Notes under the pieces: generated by a model
Seen by the model: only the letters and a program-made list of their open reading frames with translations
Told to the model about the DNA's origin: nothing
The model's database searches: none
Position numbers and translations under genes: made by a program
Shown: in pieces, positions 55,062-63,715 of the stretch
Layout of the letters: each line of letters starts with the position of its first letter
How positions within the stretch are numbered: the stretch's first letter is position 1
Assembly (NCBI RefSeq): GCF_016807185.1
Contig: NZ_JAEVYN010000002.1
Coordinates: forward strand, 2,763,994 to 2,827,993
Reading direction: 5' to 3'
Source: Leptolyngbya sp. Cla-17
GTDB taxonomy: Bacteria; Cyanobacteriota; Cyanobacteriia; Leptolyngbyales; Leptolyngbyaceae
DNA length: 64,000 nt

Positions 55062-56516
55062 CTAAAGGACTAATGCGTCTGAGGCGGTTTGCTGCATTAA
55101 CCCTAGCGCAGATGAATGCATTTTTCTCGCTCTACTTGTATCTCCTTCTTGCGTATAAAGAGAGCTTAATTCTAAGTAAGCTGTAATAGATGCAGGATCT
55201 AAATAGATAATTTGCTTCAACAGTTTTTTGGCTTGATCCAGATGACCCTGCTCACGAGCAAGATGAGCGAGTAAATAGTAGGGCGAAAGGGCGAAGGCAT
55301 TGATGGCGATCGCTTTTTCACAGTAAGGCTTTGCCTGATCGTATTCTCCTAACCCAGCATAGGATTGAGCAATTAAATGATGCAATTCAAACGAGGGTGG
55401 AGTCTGAGCGATCGCTCGTTGAGCAATCTGAATAGCGTTGCCATAATCCCCCTTGCAAAAGCATTTTTCGGCTTCGGACAGGGTGGCTGTGAGCTGCTGC
55501 GGTGGGGACGAGGGCACGATCTCGCAGTCAGATTGGGAATGGGTAATGCCAAAATCTAGTACTTGAGTGCTCGGCTGAGTCTTTACTAACTTACTGCGAT
55601 CGATATTAGCAGACTGATTTTTATTAGCAGATTGATTTTTGGCTAAAGTTGAGTCAAAACGTTGATAAACGAATGATTCAGGGAAATTTTTGGTTTGAAA
55701 GTACTCCACTGTCTGCCCATGTAGTTCAGCATGACCTGTCATCAAATAGCCATCTAAACTGAGTGCCGTATTTAGCTTCTTCAGCACTTTTGCAATGACT
55801 TCAGGAGTGAAATAAATAAAAACGTTGCGGCAGATAATTAAATCAAAATTGCTGAGATTAAGCTGAGAATCTAGATAATGATCGGTTACCAGATTGCCTG
55901 GATAAAAAGTTACTAGCTTGCAGATCTGCTCGTCTAGTTTCCACCCGTCTCCATAAGCGCGAAAGTATTTTGCCTGTATGCCTTCATCCACAGTGCGAAA
56001 AGACCAGGAGCTGTAAAGACCTTTTCTGGCTTGGTCAATCGAGTCAGCATTGAGATCTGTTCCTAAAATTAAAAGATCCCAGTTCACTAGATCCGGAATT
56101 AATTGATGCACCAGTATCGCTAATGAGTAAGCTTCTTCTCCAGTCGAACAACCCGCGCTCCAGAGTCGGAGGGTGGGTTTAGTGTTGTAGGTCGCAGCAT
56201 AACGCGATCGCTCACGGATGAGTTCGGGTAATAGTTGCTGCTGTAATAACCGAAACTGCCCGCGATCGCGAAAGAAATAGCTTTCCCCAGTTGTAAGCAA
56301 TTGAATGAGCTGTTGCCATTCCTGATTGAGTTGAATTGAAGCCGTTTTATCTAAATCTAAACAGCTAACTAAATACTGATAATACTGTTCGGGTGATGTC
56401 AGTTTAAGCGCTCGCATTCGCAATTGAATCTTCTGCCAGAGGAGGCTCAGGTCTTGCCCCCGAACATGCAAACCCGTGTAGCCTTCAATCATTTCTGTAA
56501 ACTGTTGGGTAATCAC
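55062..56516 (-). CDS. cheR: CheR methyltransferase with C-terminal TPRs
   Basis: The start is the GTG at 56516 (ITQQFTEMIEGYTGLHVRG). The 484-aa protein has an all-helical N-domain, then the SAM-binding methyltransferase: ESYFFRDRGQFRLLQ, LRLWSAGCSTGEEAYSLAIL, ILGTDLNADSIDQARKGLYS and FDLIICRNVFIYF. TPR units at about residues 345-470 (AEKCFCKGDYGNAIQIAQRA, GLGEYDQAKPYCEKAIAINA) could recruit partners, since the MCPs lack the docking pentapeptide. It methylates MCP glutamates. Confidence 0.94.
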   Translation of the reverse strand: MITQQFTEMIEGYTGLHVRGQDLSLLWQKIQLRMRALKLTSPEQYYQYLVSCLDLDKTASIQLNQEWQQLIQLLTTGESYFFRDRGQFRLLQQQLLPELIRERSRYAATYNTKPTLRLWSAGCSTGEEAYSLAILVHQLIPDLVNWDLLILGTDLNADSIDQARKGLYSSWSFRTVDEGIQAKYFRAYGDGWKLDEQICKLVTFYPGNLVTDHYLDSQLNLSNFDLIICRNVFIYFTPEVIAKVLKKLNTALSLDGYLMTGHAELHGQTVEYFQTKNFPESFVYQRFDSTLAKNQSANKNQSANIDRSKLVKTQPSTQVLDFGITHSQSDCEIVPSSPPQQLTATLSEAEKCFCKGDYGNAIQIAQRAIAQTPPSFELHHLIAQSYAGLGEYDQAKPYCEKAIAINAFALSPYYLLAHLAREQGHLDQAKKLLKQIIYLDPASITAYLELSSLYTQEGDTSRARKMHSSALGLMQQTASDALVL

Positions 56517-56562
56517 GCGCGTATAACCGAAAAATATACTTTCTAACTACTTTTTTTCTCAC

Positions 56563-56961
56563 TTAGTGCGGCAAAGCATGAGTGCTAATGAGCTTTCTCA
56601 TCACTTGACGCAGTTGTTCGGCATCAAAAGGCTTTGTTAGATAGTCTGTTGCGCCCGCTATCCGACCTTGCACTTTATCAAAGGCACGATCGCGCCCTGT
56701 CACCATTATGATTGGTAGATCCTGAAACTTAGGAATGCTCCGAATGGTACGGCAAAAGTCCAAACCATCGATTTCAGGCATGGAAATATCGAGCAATAAA
56801 ACAGAGATTTCCTCCTGATTAATCATCGATAGCGCATCGATCGCACTCTGACACAGCAACACCTGATAGTCATCAGATAAGGCTCGTTTGATTAACTCTT
56901 GAACAGTAGGACTGTCATCGACTGATAAAACTTTGGGACGTACTTGTACATCGATACACAT
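56563..56961 (-). CDS. CheY-like response regulator (single receiver domain)
   Basis: The protein is 132 aa. The acidic pair lies at residues 15-16 (LSVDDSPTVQ), with phospho-acceptor Asp58 in VLLLDISMPEIDG, switch Thr in IIMVTGRDR and Lys in DYLTKPFDAEQL. There is no output domain. It lies 34 nt after the histidine kinase and 46 nt before cheR, so it is the likely output of CheA or of the GAF kinase. Whether it acts on pili or on another effector cannot be read from sequence. Confidence 0.93.
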   Translation of the reverse strand: MCIDVQVRPKVLSVDDSPTVQELIKRALSDDYQVLLCQSAIDALSMINQEEISVLLLDISMPEIDGLDFCRTIRSIPKFQDLPIIMVTGRDRAFDKVQGRIAGATDYLTKPFDAEQLRQVMRKLISTHALPH

Positions 56962-56995
56962 GAGTCTAATTCCTTACTCTAAGTTCTTTAATTCA

Positions 56996-59122
56996 TTATT
57001 TGGTAGGCGTTGTCGGCAGCTGGATTGGAATCTGTAGCAAAAACTCCGTTCCCTGGCCTATCGCTGATGAACAGCTCAAACTGCCCCTATGTTTCTCAAC
57101 GACAATCTGATAGCTGATGGATAAACCCAACCCTGTACCTTTGCCAACAGGCTTTGTTGTAAAGAAGGGATTAAACAGTTTTTGTTTAGTATCGTCACTG
57201 ATGCCAGTGCCATTGTCTCGAATGTGAATAGCAACTTGGGGTGTGCAGGTTATTTGCTCCTCATTTGAAGCATCGAAATCAGGACAGTGAATGACCTCAG
57301 TTTGAATTGTAATCATGGGATCGGCGCAATCATCCACAGCGTCGATCGCATTACTCAAAATATTCATAAAAACCTGATTGAGCTGTCCCGCATAGCATTC
57401 CACTGCGGGCAATTCGCTATACACTCGGTTAATCCGAATCGGGCGACCTTTGCTCGTTGCTTTCAATCGGCTTTGCAGAATCAGCAGGGTGTTCCCAAGA
57501 CCTTCGTGAATATTGACGGGTTTAACGTCTGCCTCATCTAGGCGAGAGAAGTTTCGTAACGACAGCACAATTTGACGAATTCGATCTGACCCCATTTCCA
57601 TTGAAGCCAGCAGTTTCGGCAGATCTTCAACAAGAAACTGAAAATCAATCTCATTCGCCTTTGCTTGAATGCTGCTTTCTGGTGTTGGATAATATTCTTG
57701 ATAAAGCTTCAGAAGCTCCATCAAATCGCGAATGTAGCCTGAGATATAAGTAATGTTGCCGCTGATGAAATTAACAGGGTTGTTGATCTCGTGAGCCACG
57801 CCTGCAACGAGTTGACCGAGGCTCGACATCTTCTCGTGCTGGATTAACTGTGCCTGAGTCTGTTGTAGCTTTCGCATCGCCTCAACTAAATATTCAGCTT
57901 GGGTTTGAGCTGCCAGAGCCGTCGCCCGTGAACGAGACAGGAGTTCTGCTTGGTCAAGGGCGATCGCCAACTGCTCAGTGACGGTTTGCAGCAGATTGAC
58001 TTCACGGTCTGTCCACGTCCGGGGGCCATGACCATCGCTACAAACAACGGCTCCAAGTTGCCCTGACTGGGTTTTGAGCGGCAGTAATAAGGCTGAAGTA
58101 ATTCCCAGCCGCATCAATTCAACTTGAGCCTCCGGTGCCAGTGCCGTGGTGGTAAGAACATTGTCAATTTGCTCTCGCGTCTGATTGGAGATGGTTGTGG
58201 TTAAAAAGGCCCCATATTGACCAGAGAAATCGTCTAGCAGACTTGGCAAGGCTGGCGTTTTCGCTTCATGGGTCATCGTAGAAATGAGGTGATCGCCGTC
58301 AGATATACACCACAAAAAATGACAGCGATCAACGTGCAGTAACTTGCGAATTTCGTCCACTGCGGTTTGCAGAATGGTGTTGAGGTCTAGAGAATTGCGG
58401 AGCTGATTCGCTAAGTTCAGCAGGATCAACTCTTGCTGGCTAAAAAATTCCTGTTCAACAAATTGCTGCTTTAACTGCTGAATCTCGATCTTTGTTTGCT
58501 GGAGTTTGAGCGTCTGCCGCTCTAGCTCTAGTTGCGCCATCACCTGATGACTTAAGGTTTCTAACCGTCTAAGTTGCTTCTGGCTCAGGTCACGGGGTTC
58601 ATAATCGATCACACACAAGGTGCCCAGCGCAAAACCTTCTGGTGTGAGCAGTGGCATCCCGGCATAAAACCGGATTTTGGGATCTTGGGTAACTAACGGA
58701 TTATGGGCAAATCGTTCATCTGCCAGAGCATCCTTCACAATAAAGACTTCTGCCTGCTGAATGGCATGAGCGCAAAACGCTACACTGCGTGGAGTTTCGG
58801 TAATTGCTACCCCCACTCTCGACTTGAACCACTGTCGATCGGCATCCACCAGACTGATAAGCGCGATCGGTACCTCGCAGATCTCGGCAGCTAAAGCAGT
58901 TAACTCATCAAGAGATGGTGCTGGTGGCTTATCTATCACCCCATACTGATAGAGTGCATTCAGTCGGGCAGTCTCAGCACTCAGTTGCAGGTTTTCAATG
59001 ACACCCTGTGGCTCTAAAAAAGCTGCTGGACTCAGCCAGTTGCCTTGCTGCGGCTTCAAAATTGTGTCAGTGCATAGTGTCGCCGGTAGAAGCAAATCTG
59101 ATTCCGATGCGTCTCCGTTCAT
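56996..59122 (-). CDS. Soluble sensor histidine kinase with two GAF domains
   Basis: The protein is 708 aa with no membrane segment. GAF 1 (about residues 60-200) has ICEVPIALISLVDADRQWFK and ETPRSVAFCAHAI. GAF 2 (about 240-400) has LNTILQTAVDEIRKLLHVDR and SALLLPLKTQSGQLGAVVCS, without an obvious bilin-binding Cys-His. The HisKA phospho-site is His444 in LVAGVAHEINNPVNFISG, then the ATPase: N box VFMNILSNAIDAVDD, G1 HIRDNGTGISDD and G2 GKGTGLGLSISYQIV. It heads the chemosensory operon and may feed the adjacent receiver protein. Confidence 0.92.
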   Translation of the reverse strand: MNGDASESDLLLPATLCTDTILKPQQGNWLSPAAFLEPQGVIENLQLSAETARLNALYQYGVIDKPPAPSLDELTALAAEICEVPIALISLVDADRQWFKSRVGVAITETPRSVAFCAHAIQQAEVFIVKDALADERFAHNPLVTQDPKIRFYAGMPLLTPEGFALGTLCVIDYEPRDLSQKQLRRLETLSHQVMAQLELERQTLKLQQTKIEIQQLKQQFVEQEFFSQQELILLNLANQLRNSLDLNTILQTAVDEIRKLLHVDRCHFLWCISDGDHLISTMTHEAKTPALPSLLDDFSGQYGAFLTTTISNQTREQIDNVLTTTALAPEAQVELMRLGITSALLLPLKTQSGQLGAVVCSDGHGPRTWTDREVNLLQTVTEQLAIALDQAELLSRSRATALAAQTQAEYLVEAMRKLQQTQAQLIQHEKMSSLGQLVAGVAHEINNPVNFISGNITYISGYIRDLMELLKLYQEYYPTPESSIQAKANEIDFQFLVEDLPKLLASMEMGSDRIRQIVLSLRNFSRLDEADVKPVNIHEGLGNTLLILQSRLKATSKGRPIRINRVYSELPAVECYAGQLNQVFMNILSNAIDAVDDCADPMITIQTEVIHCPDFDASNEEQITCTPQVAIHIRDNGTGISDDTKQKLFNPFFTTKPVGKGTGLGLSISYQIVVEKHRGSLSCSSAIGQGTEFLLQIPIQLPTTPTK

Positions 59123-59405
59123 CGCCCCGCCTTACCTTATGGAAGTCTTCTCTGAGCTAAGCTCAACGCCATCGGTTTTACCACCAAGGTTTTACTGACT
59201 TTACTCACTATGTTTTTAATCTAGTCATGGTAGTTCAGTAACTTACCTAGCTGGCGATCGCTCTAAACATCTTCCCTGCATGCATTTCCCAACAAAAGAA
59301 GCTTATTAAGAAAAGATAACTTAGGAGGTTTCTGAGAAAAAAGATACCAATTAAGCAGGTCGGATGAAAATGTCCCATTTAGGCAAAAGTGGATTCCGTT
59401 CTAAT
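59123..59405. promoter_or_regulatory. Upstream region of the chemosensory operon
   Basis: The 283 nt between the first operon gene and the IS5 must hold the operon promoter, since the gene order and spacings suggest co-transcription leftwards. I could not identify specific -35/-10 boxes with confidence. A HIP1-like GGCGATCGCT lies near 59253. No gene is seen. Confidence 0.35.
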
Positions 59406-61128
59406 AGACCTCTTGCGTGAATGTATGTAAGCAGCTAGAACTAGGTCAAGGAGGAGGATATTATGACCTACGAGCAACTTAGCCAACTTAAACCCGGAGC
59501 TTTCACGCCCTGTACAATGTTGCAAACAATCTTTATCAGAGTCAGGCACAGGTGAAAGGGGTTCGACTCTGAAGACGACATTGACCTGATCTTTGTCAAT
59601 TTCTACCCGCTTGACCAAGGTGCGAATAATGTCCCGGCGCTGTTGCCAATCCAACTGTTCTAATCCAGTTTTTACTTGAGTGGCAAAGTCTTTTAATCGG
59701 CCAATGATCAGCCGAAGCTCTTGTTGGCGGGTCATTTCTGAGGTTGCTTGCGCGATCTGAGTTTCTAAGGCGGCGATCCGGACTCGCATCTGAGTGATGC
59801 GCGGCTCAAACTCAGCTTTGTGAATCACCCCCTCAGCATAACTATCAATCAGGCGCTCCAGTCCGCGTCGCAGTTTGGTCAATTGCGTTTCCAATGCGGT
59901 AAGGTGTTGTCCCTGTTTGGGCGCTTGTGCTCGACGGGTATACTCCTGAGTCAGTCGCTGCGGATTCTCTAGTAACGCCTGCACCTGCTGCCATACTGCC
60001 ATTTCCAGCAAATCAGTGCGGACTTGCAAATTGCTGCAAATGCGATCTCCGCCAAAGCGATAAGCATCGGTGCCAATACAGCGGTAGTAAGCATACTCTC
60101 GAACCTTGCCTTTCGCCGCTTTGTGACTGACAGGTTTACCGTAATAAGCGTAGCCACACTGCTGACAAACTAAGAGTCCTTGCAGGAGATATTTTGCGCC
60201 TCTTTGACTTTGGCGGGCGCGTTGGCGATTCTCCTGCAACTGTTGTTGCACGGCTTCAAGTCAATCAACGCGGGCACCGGAATCAAAATCCACTGCTGCG
60301 GGTCTTTGTCGTAGATCGAATAATCTTGACGAGGAAAGGGCGACTGTCTACGACCTGGGCGTAAGCGCGGTCGCTTTGTCCCGATCGCGTGCCTTTATAG
60401 GCTGGATTGTTCAGCATTCCCCAGATGGTGGAACGATCCCAGACAGGCTTACCCTTGGGTGAGGGAATGTCCGCTTGCTGGAGGCGGCGACAGGCTTCGC
60501 CAATCGTTGCCTGTTCTCGCCCTATCCAATCGAAAATTTGGCGCACGACTGGTGCCTGTTCAGGATGGACTTCATAACGCGCTTGCCCATTGCCTTGTTG
60601 GGTATCAATGTAGTGATAGCCATAAGGCGCACCGGATAGCGGATTGACAGAACCTGAACGAGCAGCATGGCGCTTCCCACGGCGGCTTCGTTCTAGGATT
60701 TTGGCTCGTTCATATTCCGCCACCATGCCTTGAACTTGCAGTAACAGGTCATCCTCGGGAGAGTCGCCTAAAGCCCGATTGAGAAACACAATTTCCACCC
60801 CAGCTCGTTGCAGTTCATCCAGGAGCAAGACTTGATAGGCATATTTGCGAGCCAAGCGATCTGGGGAATGAATGTAAAGTCGGTCGATGCTGCCTGTCGC
60901 TGCCAGATCACGCAGTTGTTCCAGAGCTGGACGCAAGAGTGTCGCACCACTATAACCTTCATCAATAAATTGCAAATCGGGTTGTAAGACACATCCATCA
61001 GCCGTGATCTTTTCCCGCAATATTGATAGTTGACTCTCAATCGTATGAGAGGACACTTGTTGTTCTGAAGAGACACGCGCATAGATCGCCACTTGAATAT
61101 CATGACTGTTCATAATTCTCTTCTCCAA
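59379..61128 (-). pseudogene. Large serine recombinase gene with two frameshifts
   Basis: The N-terminal piece (60283-61128) has the resolvase domain: VAIYARVSSEQQVSSHTIES (catalytic Ser near residue 17), DRLYIHSPDRLARKYAYQVL and YERAKILERSRRGKRHAA. A recombinase domain follows. Intermediate sequence GRRQSPFPRQDYSIYDKDPQ is in another frame, and the C-terminal piece (from about 60251) has a zinc ribbon (GLLVCQQCGYAYYG ... GGDRICSNLQVR) and coiled coil. Shifts lie near 60385 and 60262. The C-terminal frame reads through the element end to 59379; its native end is near 59515. As it stands the enzyme is inactive, unless the shifts are sequencing errors. Confidence 0.78.
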
Positions 61129-61565
61129 TTCGTTTTTCTATAGCATTGATATCGATAACGGATGCTTGTTTTGGCATTGAAGCGACGCGCCGTACAGGGG
61201 GCAAAATCTGTTCATAAGCACTGGCAAGGTACTCAGGGGAGAGTCGGGAAACTTCAAAGCTAGCGCGAACCTCCAATATCCGTTTTCGCTTCGGGTTGGG
61301 CTGATTCATGGTGGCTTCCCTCAAAGTGAGAAGAAGGGGTTAAAGCCACTTTAGGAAAAATGCACATTCAAAAGTTTGGCTCCTCCACCAACGGGATACC
61401 AAGATATCTCGAAACCTATCATTTCAGTAGTTCTGGGAAGTTTGAGCTTAAATGAAATGCAAGGGGGCACCCTGAAAGCCATCTCCATAATCAGGGCGCA
61501 GTTTCTCTCTGGAAATCGAAATTAAAAACTTTAGGGAGGTGTTTGCAACATTGTACAGGGCGTGA
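59503..61565 (-). mobile_element. Serine-recombinase element with perfect 26-bp terminal inverted repeats (2063 bp)
   Basis: The left end 59503-59528 starts TCACGCCCTGTACAATGTTG, and the right end 61540-61565 is its exact inverse over 26 bp. No target duplication is needed: outer flanks GAGCTT and TCAAACG rejoin the IS5 frame. Circularisation would join the ends as a perfect 52-bp palindrome around TGATCA, the layout of a serine-integrase attP. The element carries a small ORF and the recombinase. The region 61330-61539 is non-coding. Confidence 0.8.
61100..61309 (-). CDS. Small accessory protein of the serine-recombinase element
   Basis: The ATG at 61309 is preferred over the in-frame TTG at 61324 (69 aa). 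The protein starts with a basic segment (MNQPNPKRKRILEVRASFEV) followed by SRLSPEYLASAYEQILPPV and an acidic end. It overlaps the recombinase start by 29 nt, so the two are translationally coupled. Its charge and position suggest a DNA-binding or directionality factor, but this is inference. No family is recognised. Confidence 0.6.
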   Translation of the reverse strand: MNQPNPKRKRILEVRASFEVSRLSPEYLASAYEQILPPVRRVASMPKQASVIDINAIEKRIGEENYEQS

Positions 61566-61968
61566 TCAAACGTCGATGTGGGGTTCACCTTGAAACGTTT
61601 GAGCAGATGGTAGCAATATTGCGTCCCGATCTTGACCGCAGGGGAAAACGGGGTGGACAGTGCAAATTAAGCGTAGAAGACCAATTGTTGGTCGTACTTG
61701 AATACTGGCGAGAATACCGGACACAGTTTCATATCGCCACCACGTGGGGGATGAGCGAGTCAGCCGTATGTCGATTGATTCAAAAGGTGGAAGGATTATT
61801 GACCAATTCAGACCAGTTTCGGCTACCCGGCAAAAAGCAACTCTACCAGAATGCCAGTACTTGGAGCGTAGTGGCAGTGGATGTGACTGAAAGCCCCATT
61901 GAGCGTCCCCAAAAAAACAGCGAGGCTACTACAGCGGCAAGAAAAAGCGGCATACCCTAAAAGCTCAA

Positions 61969-62355
61969 GTGGTAGTCAATCAAGCGACTGGACAGATTAT
62001 CTGCACAGCCTTTGGCAAAGGGCGAGTCCATGACTTTCGCTTGTTCAAGCTCCATCGCCTGCCGATGCTGCCGGAGCAGTTGTGTTTAGCGGACAGAGGC
62101 TATCAGGGTATGGCAAAGCTACATCCCTGTAGTTGCACTCCAACCAAAAAGCCCCGTAAAGGCAAACTGAGCAAAGCCGAGCGTCAGCACAACCGCACTC
62201 TAGCCCGATTACGAGTGGTCGCTGAGCATGTGAATCGGAAGCTCAAGATTTTTCGGATTCTCGCTGAACGGTATCGAAATCGACGCAAGCGTTTCGGGTT
62301 GCGCTTCAACCTGATTGCGGCGATCATCAACTGTGAACTTTCGCTCTCTTCTTGA
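61969..62355 (+). CDS. IS5-family transposase, catalytic frame
   Basis: The frame gives 128 aa with CLADRGYQGMAKLHPCSCTP (Asp) and LARLRVVAEHVNRKLKIFRI (Glu), followed by ERYRNRRKRFGLRFNLIAAI. It is intact, but the upstream frame from which it would be translated by a -1 shift is interrupted, so the IS is inactive unless the nested element excises. Confidence 0.8.
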   Translation: MVVNQATGQIICTAFGKGRVHDFRLFKLHRLPMLPEQLCLADRGYQGMAKLHPCSCTPTKKPRKGKLSKAERQHNRTLARLRVVAEHVNRKLKIFRILAERYRNRRKRFGLRFNLIAAIINCELSLSS

Positions 62356-62636
62356 TTCACGCAAGAGTTCTAATCTTCTCTCTATGACTCGCATCGCTGT
62401 TTTTGTGAGGAGATGCCTTTTTGATAGCCCTTCTGGTTCAAGTGAATGATGGGATGTAATCCTTTCCACGTCATACTCTGTGCCCATGTGTACAGTGACT
62501 TTTTAGGTAGTGCTACACACGTAATGATGCATTGTAGTGATGGATGAAATACCAGATGGCACCAATGTGATACCAAATTAAATTGGAGCCATTACAGATC
62601 AGATAAACTGAGCGATGTAGAGGTGAGAGTCTAACA

Positions 62637-63152
62637 ATGGCTGGAGTAAGCGCAATCGCAATTAAAGAAAGTCTCGAGGAGCTAGGCACCCGTTTGCGAG
62701 CGGTTGAACAGCCGATACTCAAAGAGCGATTGCAAGTGTTGTACTGGCTCAAACAAGCGCACGCACCGAGTGTCAGTCAGATTGCGATTGCAATTGGCAG
62801 GCATCGGGGCACGGTGCAAAAATGGTTAGCCCTGTACCGAGCGCAAGGATTAGAAGCATTGCTGGTGGTTAAACCCACTCCAGGAGGAGGCAACCGGGTG
62901 ATTCCAATGTGGGCGGAGGTTGCCTTAGCCAAGCGATTGCAGGAACCGAGCAATGGGTTTAGCAGCTATGGGAAGGTGCAGCAGTGGCTGTTAGAGAGTT
63001 TAGGGGTAGAAGCCGAGTATCATGCGGTCTACCAGATGACGCGCTATCGACTCAAAGCGAAACTCAAGGTCGCCCGTCCTCAAAACATCAAGCAGAACCG
63101 AGTCCAGCGAGAGGCATTTAAGCAAACCTCGCAGACGACCTCGACTTATTGA
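62637..63152 (+). CDS. IS630-like transposase subtype B, DNA-binding frame (copy 2)
   Basis: The 171-aa product is identical to the frame at 21306-21821. It starts MAGVSAIAIKESLEELGTRL, with a helix-turn-helix around SQIAIAIGRHRGTVQKW. The stop overlaps the start of the catalytic frame. Confidence 0.82.
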   Translation: MAGVSAIAIKESLEELGTRLRAVEQPILKERLQVLYWLKQAHAPSVSQIAIAIGRHRGTVQKWLALYRAQGLEALLVVKPTPGGGNRVIPMWAEVALAKRLQEPSNGFSSYGKVQQWLLESLGVEAEYHAVYQMTRYRLKAKLKVARPQNIKQNRVQREAFKQTSQTTSTY

Positions 63153-63715
63153 GTCAGTACTATCGGCAGGTGCGCCAGGATGAGCGACCGATTCGTTACT
63201 TCGCACAAGATGAGAGTCGCTTTGGACTTCACACGCTCATCGGACGATTAATTACGGCAGTTGGGGTTAAACCCATCGGGGCGTGGCAATGGATATTCAA
63301 AGCATTCTGGCTATACGGTGCTGTGGAACCTACCACAGGAGAGTCCTTTTTCTTGCAATTCTCCCATGTCGATACCGCATGCTACCAATGGTTCTTAGAT
63401 GAGTTCTCCAAGGCTTACCCCGATAGTCTCAACATCCTGCAAGTGGATAACGGACGGTTCCACAAAGGCAAAGACCTTATTGTGCCAGAGAACATTATCT
63501 TGGTGTTTCAACCGCCTTACTGCCCAGAGTTAAATCCTATCGAGCGTTTATGGGAACATCTCAAGGCGGATCTCAAGTGGGCTGCGTTCAAAACGCTTGA
63601 CCAACTGCAATCCAGGGTTGATCAACTCTTAGCCCAGCTAACCCCTCAAGTGATTGCTTCCCTTACAGGCTACCCCTTTATCCTCAATGCACTATCTGTC
63701 ATTGACACCATTTAA
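63149..63715 (+). CDS. IS630-like transposase subtype B, catalytic frame (copy 2)
   Basis: The 188-aa product is identical to 20743-21309, with an intact DDE set (YFAQDESRFG, LQVDNGRFHKG, PELNPIERLWE). Two identical copies imply recent activity of this element. Confidence 0.83.
   Translation: MSQYYRQVRQDERPIRYFAQDESRFGLHTLIGRLITAVGVKPIGAWQWIFKAFWLYGAVEPTTGESFFLQFSHVDTACYQWFLDEFSKAYPDSLNILQVDNGRFHKGKDLIVPENIILVFQPPYCPELNPIERLWEHLKADLKWAAFKTLDQLQSRVDQLLAQLTPQVIASLTGYPFILNALSVIDTI

Larger units (their letters stand above)
59463..61960 (+). pseudogene. IS5-family transposase N-terminal frame, disrupted by insertion
   Basis: The start MTYEQLSQLKPGAF is at 59463-59502 and the remainder, from KRRCGVHLETFEQMV, begins at 61566. 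Precise removal of 59503-61565 gives GCT TTC AAA CGT CGA, the sequence expected for the family (AFKRRCG). The end contains CAA AAA AAC, with the slippery heptamer A AAA AAC for the shift into the catalytic frame (RPQKKQRGYYSGKKK). Confidence 0.83.
59406..62371 (+). mobile_element. IS5-family element interrupted by a serine-recombinase element
   Basis: The terminal repeats AGACCTCTTGCGTGAAT (left) and the inverse of AGAACTCTTGCGTGAAT (right) are flanked by AAT on both sides. Removing the nested 2063-bp element leaves an IS5 of about 903 bp with a continuous first frame. The intact repeat also identifies the split repeat of the IS5 at 37.4-41.5 kb. Confidence 0.85.
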
